Shown in pieces: positions 14,884 through 25,900 of a stretch of DNA of 36,789 nt. Position 1 is the first letter of the stretch, and the number at the start of each line of letters is the position of its first letter. The position numbers were made by a program, and so were the translations under genes. Under the pieces are notes generated by a model. That model saw only the letters and a program-made list of their open reading frames with translations. It did no database searches and was not told where the DNA came from. This DNA comes from JAICMB01 sp035295125 (lineage in GTDB: Bacteria; Acidobacteriota; Terriglobia; Bryobacterales; Bryobacteraceae): NCBI GenBank assembly GCA_035295125.1, contig DATGJP010000118.1:1-36789 (forward strand), in the 5' to 3' direction.

Positions 14884-17800
14884 TTGGTGAGAACTATCAC
14901 TGCGTGCGCGGTTATTCTCGGTAGCCTTGCGCCCGTTTTCGGGCAGATCCATCGCGTCGAGGAGTTCGACTCGCTCGGGAATTACCGTCTTCAGATCGGA
15001 TTCTACGGTTCGGGAAATGGACAGGTCAACGGACCTGCTGGAATTGCGGTCACAAGCTCCGGTTTAATCGTGGTGGCAGACAGCGGCAACCATCGAATCG
15101 AGGAGTTCGACGCGTCCGGTAACTATCACTTTCAGTTCGGACGATATGGAACTGGCAATGGTCTATTGAAGAATCCCACCGGCGTGGCGATCCTTCCGAA
15201 TGGCACGATCCTGGTCACCGACACGGGCAACCATCGTGTGCAAGCCTTCGACTCCTCCGGTAATTATCGCTTTCAGTTCGGCGGTTTCGGAACTACTAAT
15301 GGGAAGTTTGAATACCCCACCGGCATCGCGGTCAAATCTGACGGGTCGATTGTGGTTTGCGACACAGGCAACCGGCGCATGCAGGTGTTCGACAGCTTGG
15401 GCAACTATCGTCAGCAGTTCAATGGGGGCAGCGGGACGGGACAGCTTAACGACCCGGTTGCCGTAGCAATCGCGTCGAACGGCAACTACCTGGTGGCCGA
15501 CGCGCGCACCGGGCGTGTAAACGCATATGACGGTTCCGGCAATCTCAAGTCCGTTCTGGGCGTCGGGCGACTGACCGAGCCGAACGGGATCGCCGCGGCC
15601 GCCGACGGCAGCATCCAAGTGGCCGATATTGGCAAACACGAGGTGATCAAGCTGGACAGTTCCGGCAACCAGACTATGGCCCTGGGGGGCTTCGGCACCA
15701 ATCGGGGACAATTCGGAGCGATGGGTCCGTTTGCGGTCGCTTATGGTCCAAACGGTGTGCTACTGGTAAGCGATTCCTCGGGCGGTACGCCGATGCCGAG
15801 AGGCGGGCCGGTAGCGATCGCGGGGCCGGACCGGGCATTAAGCGCGCCGGGGTCGGTGACGCTTGACGGCAGCGCATCGTATGATCCCGCAGGACTTCCG
15901 CTGACATATAACTGGACGCTGATCGGGACGCCTCAGGGAGCTTTAGCGAGTCTTTCGAATGCAACCTCGCCCATCGCAACGTTATCGACGTATGCAGCGG
16001 GAACATACCAGGTACAACTTGTAGTAAGCGACGCGACGGGGACGAGTCTGCCGGCAGTGGTGACGGTGGGGACGCCGGGCGCGGTAGGGCCGACGGCGTG
16101 CGCGGGTGCAAACCGCACTATCGCGGCGCCAGGCGTCGTGGAATTGGACGGAAGTTGTACGACCGATCCCGCCGGTCACCTGCTGAGCTATACCTGGTCG
16201 GTAGTGGGCAAGCCGCCCTCGAGTTCGGCGTCGCCGTATGCGAACAACGCGGTGCGAGCGAGGTTCAACGCGGACGTAGCGGGAGAGTACGTATTCCAAC
16301 TATTGGCGCAGGATGGGTCGCTGGGGAGCGCGGCCACCGTCACATTTACGACCTCCAATACGGCGCCGGTGGCGAACGCCGGCGGTCCGCATGGTGTGAA
16401 TGTAAGCGACGTCGTGAGCTTGGATGGGAGCCGTTCGACCGATGTGAATGGCGACCCACTGACTTACACGTGGACGTTTCTGTCGCTGCCGGCGGGAAGC
16501 GCGGCGGTTTTGACCAATGCCTCGACTCCGTTTGCAAGCTTCACGGCAGACCACGCGGGGACCTATGTCGTGCAGTTGACGGTAAGCGACGGGCAGGCAA
16601 GCTCGTCGGACACGGCGGTGATCACGACGGGAGCGTGCGGGGTGGTGGCGAATGCGGGTCCGGACCAGAAGGCGGTGGTGTCGTCGATGGTGACGCTGGA
16701 CGGAACGGGGTCGCACGCGGCGTGCGGACCGGCGCAGGCATTGACGTACAGCTGGTCGCTGATCGCGCGGCCGGGGAGTAGCACGGCGGCGCTGGTGGGG
16801 TCCACAACAGCCATGCCCACTTTTGTTCCAGACGTGTCAGGCGATTACATCGCGCAACTGATCGTGACGGGGTCCGGCGGGAGCGTCAGCAAGCCCGACA
16901 CGGTGGTGATTGCGACGGGTGATACGACGCCGGTGGCGAACGCCGGAGGGAGCCAGACTGTCTTCGGAGTCGGCACCCAGGTAAATCTGAGCGGGACGGC
17001 GTCATCGGACGCGGATGGCGATGCGTTGACGTATCGCTGGGCTCTATTGTCGCGGCCCCCGGGGAGCACGGCGGCGCTGACCAGCTCGACGACGGCAACG
17101 CCTAGCTTTTTAACGGATTTGGTGGGCTCTTACATCGTGCAGTTGATCGTCAACGACGGGACAACGGATAGCGTGCCCGTGACGTCGGTAATCACGATGG
17201 TGCCCAAGAAGCCGCAGACCATTACGTTCACGTCAACAGCGCCGGTAACTGCCAAGGTGGGTGGGCCCACGTACACGGTGACTGCGACGGCGACCTCGGG
17301 GTTGACCGTGGATTTCACGATTGACGCGGCGGCGGCCTCAATTTGCTCGGCAGCCGGATCGACGGTGTCGTTTATCGGGGCGGGCACCTGCATCATCGAC
17401 GCCAACCAGGCCGGCGACGCCACGTGGGGCCCGGCGCCGCAGGCCCAGCAGTCGTTTGCGGTGGCGAAAGGCGACCAGACCGTCACGTTCACGTCGACAG
17501 CGCCAGTAAATGCCAAAGTGGCGGGGTCTACATATACGGTGACGGCGACCGCGACATCGGGGCTAACGGTAGCCTTCACGATCGACGCATCGGCTTCTTC
17601 GGTTTGCTCAGTGCTGGGAGGAACGGTGTCATTCCTCACTGTGGGCACTTGCGTCATCGACGCCAACGAGGCTGGCAATGCAAACTACAACGCTGCACCG
17701 CAAGTGCAGCAGTCGTTCGCCGTTGCCAAGGGCGACCAGACCATCACGTTCACTTCGACGGCGCCGCCGAACGCAGTGGTCAACGGCGCGACCTACAACG

Positions 17801-20800
17801 TGACGGCGACGGCATCATCAACCCTGACGGTGACACTTACGATCGACTCGTCGGCCACCTCGGTGTGCTCTCTTTTGGGTTCGACCGTCTCGTTCAACGG
17901 AGCAGGGACGTGCGTGATTGACGCGAACCAGGCGGGCAACGCTAACTACAATGCGGCGCCGCAGGTACAGCAAACATTTGCAGTGGCGAAGGCCGACCAG
18001 ACCATCATGTTCACGTCGACGGCCCCGGTAGGCGCAAAGGTCGCCGGGCCACCTTACACGGTGACGGCGACGGCATCGTCGACTTTGACGGTGATGTTGA
18101 GCATCGACGCGTCGGCTTCGTCGGTGTGCTCGATTTTGGGTTCGACCGTATCGTTCATCGGGGCCGGGACTTGCGTCATTGACGCCAACCAGGCGGGAAA
18201 TGCCAACTTCAACGCGGCGCCGCAGGTGCAGCAGTCGTTCGCGGTGGCGAAGGGCGACCAGACGATCAGCTTCACTTCGACGGCACCCGTGAACGCAAAA
18301 GTGGGCGGCCCGGCCTACACGGTGACGGCGACAGCTACTTCGAGTCTCGCGGTGGGCTTTACCATCGACGCTTCAGCGACCGCGGTGTGTTCGATTCTGG
18401 GTTCCACAGTTTCCTTCACCGCGATCGGAACGTGTGTAATCGACGCTAACCAGGCCGGCAACGCCAACTACAACGCGGCGCCGCAGGTGCAGCAATCGTT
18501 TGCTGTGGCCAAGGGAGACCAGACGATCACGTTCACTTCCACAGCGCCCGTAAACGCCAAGGTAGTTGGGCCGACCTATACTGTCACGGCGTCAGCATCC
18601 TCGGGCCTGGGTGTAACGCTCAACATCGACGCGTCGGCCGCGACGGTGTGCTCACTCCTAGGACCTACGGTGTCGTTCCTGGCAACGGGGACGTGTGTAA
18701 TCGACGCCAATCAGGCGGGCAACTCCAACTACAATGCCGCACCCCAGGCACAGCAATCGTTCCTTGTGGCGAAGGGCGACCAGATCATTACGTTCACCTC
18801 AACCGCGCCATTAAACGCGCAGGTGAACGGCGCAGTTTACGACGTGAGCGCAACCTCCAGCTCTGGTCTGACTGTCGACCTCACCATCGATCCGTCTGCT
18901 TCGTCGGTGTGCTTCCTCGCGGTTTCCACCGTGTCCTTCATTGGCGCGGGGACTTGCGTAATTGACGCCAACCAGGCGGGGACCGTTAACTTCAACGTGG
19001 CGCCGCAAGTTCAGCAGTCATTTGCCGTGTCCCCAGGGGATCAGACGATCACCTTCACGTCCACTGCTCCCATCGACGCCAAGGCGGGCGGGACGTCCTA
19101 CACCGTGACGGCTACCGCGACATCAGGGTTGACCGTCGGCTTCACGATCGATGCGGCAGCTACGTCGGTGTGTTCACTTTCCGGTGCGACGGTGTCCTTC
19201 AACGCGATCGGCACCTGCATCATCGACGCAAATCAGCCCGGTAATGCTAACTACAATGCGGCGCCGCAGGTTCAACAGTCGTTCACCGTGGCGCAAGGTG
19301 ACCAGACGATCACCTTCACTTCAACGGCGCCTGTGAATGCCATGGTAGGTGGGCCGACGTACACAGTGACGGCGACAGCGTCATCCGGTTTAACGGTCCT
19401 GATCACGGTTGACGCTTCGGCAACGTCGGTGTGCTCGCTTGTGGGTTCCACAGTTTCATTCATCGGGGTAGGGACGTGCATACTTGACGGCAACCAGGCG
19501 GGCGACGCGAATTACACTGCTGCTACGCAGGTACAGCAGTCGTTTGCCGTGGCCAAGGGGGACCAGACCATCTCGTTCACTTCCATGGCGCCTTTGAACG
19601 CTAAAGTGGCGGGGCCGACGTACCCTGTTACGGCGTCTGCATCCTCGGGTTTGACGGTGACGATCACAATCGACGCTTCAGCAACGTCGGTGTGCTCGAT
19701 TGTAGGTTCAACGGTATCGTTCATTGGGACGGGCACGTGCGTGATCGACGCCAACCAGGGCGGCACCTCCCTCTACAATGCGGCACCGCAGGTGCAACAA
19801 TCTTTTACCGTTGCTAAAGCCGATCAGATCATCACGTTGACCTCCACCCCGCCGACCAACGCGACACCCGGCATCGGAAATTACACAGCGACCGCAACCG
19901 CATCATCGGGTCTAACGGTAACCTTCACCATCGACAACTCGGCAAGCTCGGTGTGCTCGATTTCCGGCTCAACCGTGACCTTCACTGCCGACGGCACGTG
20001 CGTCATCGATGCGAATCAGGCCGGTAACTCTAACTACAATGCGGCTCCGCAAGTCCAGCAGACTTTCGTCGTAGATACTCCGCCGACTGTGTCGAGTACC
20101 AACCCGGCGAATAACGCTACCAGCGTGGCGCTCAACAGCACCATCTCCATCACCTTCAGCAAGCCGGTCACAGTCACCGGCTCCGCGTTTATGCTCGCCT
20201 GCTCGCCGAGTACCACGCCGGGCTTCACAGTAACGCCGGCGTCCCCGGCGACTACGTACGTCCTGCATCCCTCGACCAATCTGCCGTTCGACAACTCTTG
20301 CACGGTGACGGTGGTTGCCAACCAGGTCAGCGATGCCGCGACACGGAACATGACAAGCAACAACATGTTCAGCTTCGCTACACCTCCGATCGCGAACGGC
20401 GACGCCTACCCCGAGACCATCATTGGAAACGTCTCTGTCGACTCCTCGCTAATCCCCTACAGCGTCACCACCAACGATCAGTTCAACTCGGCTGTGACCA
20501 TCACCGCCTTCGACACTACCAGCGCCAACGGTGGAACAGTTTCTTTAACGACATCCGGCGCCGGGATTGGGATGTTCACCTACAATCCCGCGCCAGGCTA
20601 CACGGGCGCCGACTCCTTCACTTACACGATCAGCAACGCCCATGGCAGTACAACCGCCACGGTGAACCTCACGGTCTCCGGCGTGATCTGGTTCATTAAC
20701 AATACGGCCGGGGCTGGCGATGGACGCCTGTCGTCGCCGTTCAACACTCTCACGGCTTTCCAGGCGGTCAATGATGGAGCTGCCTGCAATGCGCTCAATA

Positions 20801-22626
20801 CTCCAAGGTGCCATCCCGCCGCCAACGCCAATATCTTCCTCTATGACAGTGCCACTGGCTATACAGGTCCGGTCACCCTGCTGAACGGGCAGAAGCTGAT
20901 CGGCCAGGACGCGACATCGAGCCTCTCGAGCATCACCGGCCTGACGCCCGGTACAAGCAGCGCCACACTCCCGTCTACCGGCGGCGGTTCCCCAAATCAT
21001 GTCTCGATCACCTCGTCCGGCAACACTGTCACTTTGGGCTCAGGCAATACCGTTTGGGGTCTGACCCTGGGCGCCACTGGCACAGCACTGACTGGCTCGA
21101 GTGTCGGTAGTCTCAAGATCCGCGACGCTACAGTCAACACCAACGGTTCCGGCGGAGTGAACCTGGTCAATGGCGCAATCGATGTAATGTTCAAATCGAT
21201 CTCTGCAACCGGAGGCTCCAATGGCATCTCGCTCGTAAACACGACTGGCAGCTTCACCGTGACCGGCGACGGCTCCACGGCGAATTCGGGCGGCACGATC
21301 TCGAACATGACGGGCGCCGACCAAAGCACCGTCGGCGTGGGCACGCAGGGAACCGGCCTGTACATGAACAGCGCCACGAACGTGTCGCTCTCCTGGATGC
21401 ACCTGCACGACTTCAGCAACTATGCGATTCAAGGGACCAGCGTCACGAACTTCACGCTGGATCACAGTACTATCGACGGAGCCAACGGCAACAACACCAA
21501 TCTCAATAACCCGCCTTCGGGCACGCCGAACCAGGGCGAAGGCTCGATCCAGTTCTACAACCTCCTGGGTACGTCGGCGTTTACGAACAGCACCATATCG
21601 GGCGGCGTCGCCGATACGATCGAGATCATCGAGACCTCCGGCACCCTCACGAGGCTGACGGTAGACAATTGCACAATCAGCGAGTCGAACACCGCAAGTG
21701 GCGGCGACGCATTTGACCTCTTTGGGCCGGGCAGCAGCACTGCCACGATTGGCCTCACGGTCACCAACAGCACCTTCACACGGGCTCATGGCAGTATTCT
21801 CTCGGCGATAACAAACGGCTCGGGCGCAATGGATTTGGTGATCAAGAACAACAATTTCAGCAATGCGGATACGACTCATGCTGGACATGGCGTGTTCCTG
21901 ACGCACGCAGGCTCCAACAACCTGACGTTTGACATCGAAAACAACACCTTTGGCGGCGCCCCGAACAACAGTTTCAAATTTACAGCGCTGGCCGTGGGGA
22001 AGGCCGTGCCGTCGCCGCTCGTGTCGACGACCGCCTCAGGCAAGATCATTGGTAATCATTTCGGGACAGCGGGTGTGCAAGGCTCGGGCACATCCCAGGG
22101 ATCTAACTCTGACCCGCTTGAAATCGATGCCGACGGCGAAGGAACCATGACTGTCCTGATCCAAAACAACGACATCCATGGATTCGACGAATACGGCCTG
22201 TCGATGTTCGCGGAAGAGGGCAGTGTAACTCTGAATGCGACCGTCATCGGCAACACGATCGATACCCCGAATACGAACGACTCCGTAGCTGGCATGGACA
22301 TTACCGTCGCGGCGGCTACCACTGACACAGCCACTGCGTGCCTCCAAATCGGCGACTCAGTCACGGCTAACAAGAACAGCATTAGCGGTGCGCCCGGAAC
22401 CGTCGCCATTGGGCAGGCGAACGACGTTCTATTCAACGGCCAGGCAACCACAAACGGGACAATCAAGCTTCCCGGATATGCCGGAGTGAGCACGGACACA
22501 ACAGCCGTAACCAACTATCTCAAGGGACTTAACACTCTGGCCGATTCTCCGTTCGTCACATTTAATCAGGCGGCCAACAATTTCCGGAATACGGCCGGCG
22601 GGGCTGCCTGCCCGCTACCGCAGTAG
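14884..22626 (+). CDS. Giant secreted multidomain protein: NHL, PKD, 87-residue repeats, Ig-like domains and beta-helix
   Basis: A 2580-residue predicted extracellular protein. A signal peptide (residues 1-21, ending PVFGQ) is followed by about six NHL repeats (22-300) of the type NPTGVAILPNGTILVTDTGN. Five PKD-like domains occupy about 310-775 (PVANAGGxxxV, LDGSxSxD, LTYxW). Eleven 87-residue repeats cover 778-1734, each with two Cys (SVCS, GTCVID). Next come a Big_5/SbsA-like Ig domain (about 1735-1835) and a cadherin-like Big_9 type domain (1838-1935, with YNPAPGYTGADSFTYTISN). The C-terminal 640 residues look like a right-handed beta-helix (many short Asn/Thr/Gly-rich turns). It is probably a surface adhesin or polysaccharide-binding protein; no catalytic residues can be assigned. 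The start is TTG at 14884 or GTG at 14887. No sorting signal is seen at the C terminus. Confidence 0.9.
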   Translation: MVRTITACAVILGSLAPVFGQIHRVEEFDSLGNYRLQIGFYGSGNGQVNGPAGIAVTSSGLIVVADSGNHRIEEFDASGNYHFQFGRYGTGNGLLKNPTGVAILPNGTILVTDTGNHRVQAFDSSGNYRFQFGGFGTTNGKFEYPTGIAVKSDGSIVVCDTGNRRMQVFDSLGNYRQQFNGGSGTGQLNDPVAVAIASNGNYLVADARTGRVNAYDGSGNLKSVLGVGRLTEPNGIAAAADGSIQVADIGKHEVIKLDSSGNQTMALGGFGTNRGQFGAMGPFAVAYGPNGVLLVSDSSGGTPMPRGGPVAIAGPDRALSAPGSVTLDGSASYDPAGLPLTYNWTLIGTPQGALASLSNATSPIATLSTYAAGTYQVQLVVSDATGTSLPAVVTVGTPGAVGPTACAGANRTIAAPGVVELDGSCTTDPAGHLLSYTWSVVGKPPSSSASPYANNAVRARFNADVAGEYVFQLLAQDGSLGSAATVTFTTSNTAPVANAGGPHGVNVSDVVSLDGSRSTDVNGDPLTYTWTFLSLPAGSAAVLTNASTPFASFTADHAGTYVVQLTVSDGQASSSDTAVITTGACGVVANAGPDQKAVVSSMVTLDGTGSHAACGPAQALTYSWSLIARPGSSTAALVGSTTAMPTFVPDVSGDYIAQLIVTGSGGSVSKPDTVVIATGDTTPVANAGGSQTVFGVGTQVNLSGTASSDADGDALTYRWALLSRPPGSTAALTSSTTATPSFLTDLVGSYIVQLIVNDGTTDSVPVTSVITMVPKKPQTITFTSTAPVTAKVGGPTYTVTATATSGLTVDFTIDAAAASICSAAGSTVSFIGAGTCIIDANQAGDATWGPAPQAQQSFAVAKGDQTVTFTSTAPVNAKVAGSTYTVTATATSGLTVAFTIDASASSVCSVLGGTVSFLTVGTCVIDANEAGNANYNAAPQVQQSFAVAKGDQTITFTSTAPPNAVVNGATYNVTATASSTLTVTLTIDSSATSVCSLLGSTVSFNGAGTCVIDANQAGNANYNAAPQVQQTFAVAKADQTIMFTSTAPVGAKVAGPPYTVTATASSTLTVMLSIDASASSVCSILGSTVSFIGAGTCVIDANQAGNANFNAAPQVQQSFAVAKGDQTISFTSTAPVNAKVGGPAYTVTATATSSLAVGFTIDASATAVCSILGSTVSFTAIGTCVIDANQAGNANYNAAPQVQQSFAVAKGDQTITFTSTAPVNAKVVGPTYTVTASASSGLGVTLNIDASAATVCSLLGPTVSFLATGTCVIDANQAGNSNYNAAPQAQQSFLVAKGDQIITFTSTAPLNAQVNGAVYDVSATSSSGLTVDLTIDPSASSVCFLAVSTVSFIGAGTCVIDANQAGTVNFNVAPQVQQSFAVSPGDQTITFTSTAPIDAKAGGTSYTVTATATSGLTVGFTIDAAATSVCSLSGATVSFNAIGTCIIDANQPGNANYNAAPQVQQSFTVAQGDQTITFTSTAPVNAMVGGPTYTVTATASSGLTVLITVDASATSVCSLVGSTVSFIGVGTCILDGNQAGDANYTAATQVQQSFAVAKGDQTISFTSMAPLNAKVAGPTYPVTASASSGLTVTITIDASATSVCSIVGSTVSFIGTGTCVIDANQGGTSLYNAAPQVQQSFTVAKADQIITLTSTPPTNATPGIGNYTATATASSGLTVTFTIDNSASSVCSISGSTVTFTADGTCVIDANQAGNSNYNAAPQVQQTFVVDTPPTVSSTNPANNATSVALNSTISITFSKPVTVTGSAFMLACSPSTTPGFTVTPASPATTYVLHPSTNLPFDNSCTVTVVANQVSDAATRNMTSNNMFSFATPPIANGDAYPETIIGNVSVDSSLIPYSVTTNDQFNSAVTITAFDTTSANGGTVSLTTSGAGIGMFTYNPAPGYTGADSFTYTISNAHGSTTATVNLTVSGVIWFINNTAGAGDGRLSSPFNTLTAFQAVNDGAACNALNTPRCHPAANANIFLYDSATGYTGPVTLLNGQKLIGQDATSSLSSITGLTPGTSSATLPSTGGGSPNHVSITSSGNTVTLGSGNTVWGLTLGATGTALTGSSVGSLKIRDATVNTNGSGGVNLVNGAIDVMFKSISATGGSNGISLVNTTGSFTVTGDGSTANSGGTISNMTGADQSTVGVGTQGTGLYMNSATNVSLSWMHLHDFSNYAIQGTSVTNFTLDHSTIDGANGNNTNLNNPPSGTPNQGEGSIQFYNLLGTSAFTNSTISGGVADTIEIIETSGTLTRLTVDNCTISESNTASGGDAFDLFGPGSSTATIGLTVTNSTFTRAHGSILSAITNGSGAMDLVIKNNNFSNADTTHAGHGVFLTHAGSNNLTFDIENNTFGGAPNNSFKFTALAVGKAVPSPLVSTTASGKIIGNHFGTAGVQGSGTSQGSNSDPLEIDADGEGTMTVLIQNNDIHGFDEYGLSMFAEEGSVTLNATVIGNTIDTPNTNDSVAGMDITVAAATTDTATACLQIGDSVTANKNSISGAPGTVAIGQANDVLFNGQATTNGTIKLPGYAGVSTDTTAVTNYLKGLNTLADSPFVTFNQAANNFRNTAGGAACPLPQ
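17215..20085 (+). repeat. Eleven tandem 261-bp repeats within the giant gene
   Basis: Eleven units of exactly 87 codons run from the Gln at 17215 to 20085 without a gap. Each starts Q-[TI]-[IV]-x-[FL]-TST-x-P and ends in a QQ[ST]F[ATLV]V-like strand. Residues 44 and 59 of each unit are Cys, probably one disulfide per domain. Unit 1 and unit 11 are the most divergent, as expected of edge units. Many synonymous differences between units argue against very recent expansion. Confidence 0.92.
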
Positions 22627-22833
22627 AGACGGTGCATCGATTCATCGGGTGCGTTCGCGACGAGACGCGGATGTTCTACTTGCAACACTTGAACAGGATT
22701 TGGGTCCGTGAACTTTATATTCACACCTCGAAATTCGTCGGCGAGGTAGCAGATGGCTGCTCAGCGCCTCTCTTTATTCGAACCGCCGATGCGGTCCAAT
22801 TCACAACCGCAACCGGGATGAAACCACGGTACC

Positions 22834-22872
22834 GCCGCCTTTTACGCGGCCGTTTGGCCGGCTGAAGCCGGC
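22834..22872 (+). repeat. Paired palindrome, family II (copy D)
   Basis: Two hairpins separated by 6 bases: GCCGCCTTTTACGCGGC (22834-22850) and GCCGGCTGAAGCCGGC (22857-22872). They lie between the convergent stops of the giant protein gene and the histidine kinase gene. The remaining sequence of this 285-base gap (22627-22911) shows no gene I can support. The inverted counterpart is at 26697-26734. Confidence 0.8.
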
Positions 22873-22911
22873 GTTATTGGGTCGGCGAGGTGAACGCCTG
22901 CGTCACCTCGA

Positions 22912-25900
22912 TCAGGCCCGGTTTACGGCGGCGCAGCTCCATTTTTCGATGGCGTCCACGATGTCTTCTACCTTAACGGGTTTGGAGACAAAGTCGTCCA
23001 TCCCTGCGGCGAAGCATCGTTCACGGCTTCCATCGATGGCCTCCGCGGTCATCGCGATGATCGTTATGTGGCGGGCGGACCCTTCGCGGCGGCGAATCTC
23101 GCGGGCGGCCTCATATCCATCCACTTCCGGCATCTGACAGTCCATGAAGACCAGGTCGTAGGGGAGCAACTGGACCATTTCAATGGCTTCACGGCCGTTT
23201 GCGGCGACATCGGTCCGCACACCCAGACGCTCCAGGATGCGGCGCGCAACGGTCTGGTTCACGATGTTGTCTTCGGCAACAAGAACACGAAACGAAAGAC
23301 TGGCGAATTTGCCGGCCAGACTCGGCCGAGCGGGCCCGCCGTGCGCGGCGTTTGGCACTTGAATCCGGTTTGCGCGCTTCGACCAGGCGGTGGCCAGGCT
23401 GTTCAGCAATTGCGAGCTTCGTACCGGTTTGGTGAGGCAGACATCGACCGTTCCTTGCGTCAGACCCTTGACCTCGCCCCAATGCCCGATCGAACTGAGC
23501 ATGACAACGAGAGCGTCACTCACCAGGGGATCGGATTTAATCAAAGCCGCCAACGCGGCTCCATCCATGCCGGGCATGTGATAGTCGAGGATCACCATGT
23601 CGTACGGATCGCCACTGTTTCGAGCCGCACGAAGGGCATCCCAAGCGTCCTCGCCGGTGGCAAAGCTACCGTTCCGCATGCCCCACGCCGAGATCTGCTC
23701 GTGAATGACGCGGCGATTGATTTCGTTGTCATCGACAATCAAGACGCGTAAGCCACGCAGGTCCGCAAGGGGCGCCGGTTCCTGGCATGAATCAGCGGCC
23801 AGCTTGAATGGGAGCGTGAACGAGAATGTCGAGCCCTTGCCTTCCTTGCTCTCGACATGAATGGATCCTCCCATCAACTCGATGAGATGCTTGCAGATGG
23901 CCAGTCCCAGGCCAGTTCCTCCATAGCGGCGGGAAGTGGAGGCATCGGCTTGCGTAAATTTGTCGAAGATAGCTGCCAGCTTTTCAGGCGGTATGCCGAT
24001 GCCGGTGTCGCTCACCGCGACCCTTATCGAGGCGGTTTCCGTGTCGGTGCTTTCGCACTGCACGCGGATCAGCACATGGCCGCTGCGGGTGAATTTGACG
24101 GCGTTGCCGACCAGGTTCGTGATGACCTGACGGACTCGGCCCGCATCGCCCACGAAATGGCGCGGCGTTTCCGGCGGATATTGCAGAACCAGGTCAATGC
24201 TGTTCTCCTCCGCCCGGGGCGCAAGCATTTCGACGACATCTTCAACGACCAGGCAGAGGTCGAACGGATAGGCTTCGATGGCTAACTTGCCGGCCTCGAT
24301 TTTGGAGAAGTCCAGAATGTCATTAATGACAGTGAGGAGCGCCTCACCAGAGCGGCGGACCGTGTCGACGTAGCTGCGCTGGTCCGGCGTCAGGTCGGTA
24401 TCAAGAAGGAGACCGGTCATGCCGATGACGCCATTCATCGGAGTCCGGATCTCGTGACTCATGTTCGCCAGGAATTCGCTTTTCGCGCGGCTCGCCTGTT
24501 CGGCCGCGATCTTCAGCACCCGCTCCTGCGCCAGCTTTCCTACAATCGTCGAAGTCTGCAGGCGAACCCGGCGCCGCAGCATAAAGACCCAGATCAAAGC
24601 GAGCACCGCGACTACGGCAGTGACACCGGATGCCGCGAGGGTGCGCTGGAGCGTCCACCAGGGAGCATCTCGAATGACGGCGATATCGCGGCTGGATCGG
24701 ATGGCCAGGGAGAAAGTCCCCGGCCGAACATCCTGGAGGTCGCCGAGATGGATCGAAGAGACACCCGTCAGACGCAACAGACTATCGGTTTGGAGGACGG
24801 GGAGCCTGTCTGAGAGATCCAATTTCGCGGTGAACGTTACTCCACCCGCTTCGAGCAGGAGTGTCTTTTCCGTGGGTGTTACGAACTGGTCGATCAGAAA
24901 CGCGTCGATCTCGATGAGTTGGAGATCGACGCCGTCATCGAGGACCTGATCCGCGGTAACGCGCTGCGGACGAGGTGGCGCTCCCGAGGCGATGCGTTGA
25001 ATTTCAGCCTCCTGCATGGAAGGGCTGAATTCACCAGGTTGCGTGATACCAATGGCTTCCACCACGTCACCCAGCTTTAAAACCTGGGAATTGTGATGTT
25101 GAATCACAATCCCGGAGGTGCCGTCGTGGACGAAGGTTGGGCCTTCGGGACGCGTCATAATCACGACGCCACGGATTTTGTCCGGGACGCCCAGGCCACC
25201 GCGCTGAGAGAACCGCGTCAAATCGACGATGCGCTGCGGAATCGCGGCCAGGTGCGATGGTGCTTCCACCACCTGGATAAACTGCGCGGATGGCACGCGA
25301 AGCTGAATGCCGATTAACTGGCGCCTGGAGTTAAAGCGAGAACCGCAGACCCCGCGAAACCGCACCCGCGCATTAATCAATTCGCCGGTGGAAATTCGTC
25401 CGCGGACTTGAACCGAGAAGCGATGAGTTCCCCAAACCGCTTCGAGGACGGTTGTGCTGCCCGAATACGCGGCAGACTGCACGACGCCCTCGGCTTCCAC
25501 CCAGTCGGAATCCTCACGGCCGGAAATCAGTTCGTCTATTTCCAGCCGGCGCGGAACCGGCAGCGGACCTTTTCCAACGATCTGAATATGCGGAGAGGTA
25601 ACGATGGGTGCAAATTCCCCAGGGCCGGTCAGCCCATCGACGACGAGCGCCTGGCCCTCTTCAAAGATGGTATTGCCTAATGCGTGGGCGGCGACGTAAA
25701 TACCGCCTGTCTGATCCTGAACGAAAAGCGCGCGGCCATCCGGCTCATAGAAGGTGACCACGGCATGCAAGTGCACGGGCAACGCCTGCGCGGCCTTTTC
25801 GGGCGCCATGGTGTGAATCTCGCCAACACTCGTGATCGCGTGGTCTTGCGATTCGGACTTTTGTAATGGCGGGGGGTTCGAGTTGGCCGCCGGCCGGTCT

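Noticed and set aside
17215..20085. Tandem repeats as a CRISPR array or satellite
   Set aside because: Units are 261 bases, in frame, with protein-level conservation and synonymous changes; this is a domain repeat.
22632..22865. 77-codon plus-strand ORF after the giant gene
   Set aside because: No ribosome site; its 3' part is the palindrome pair and the composition is not protein-like.
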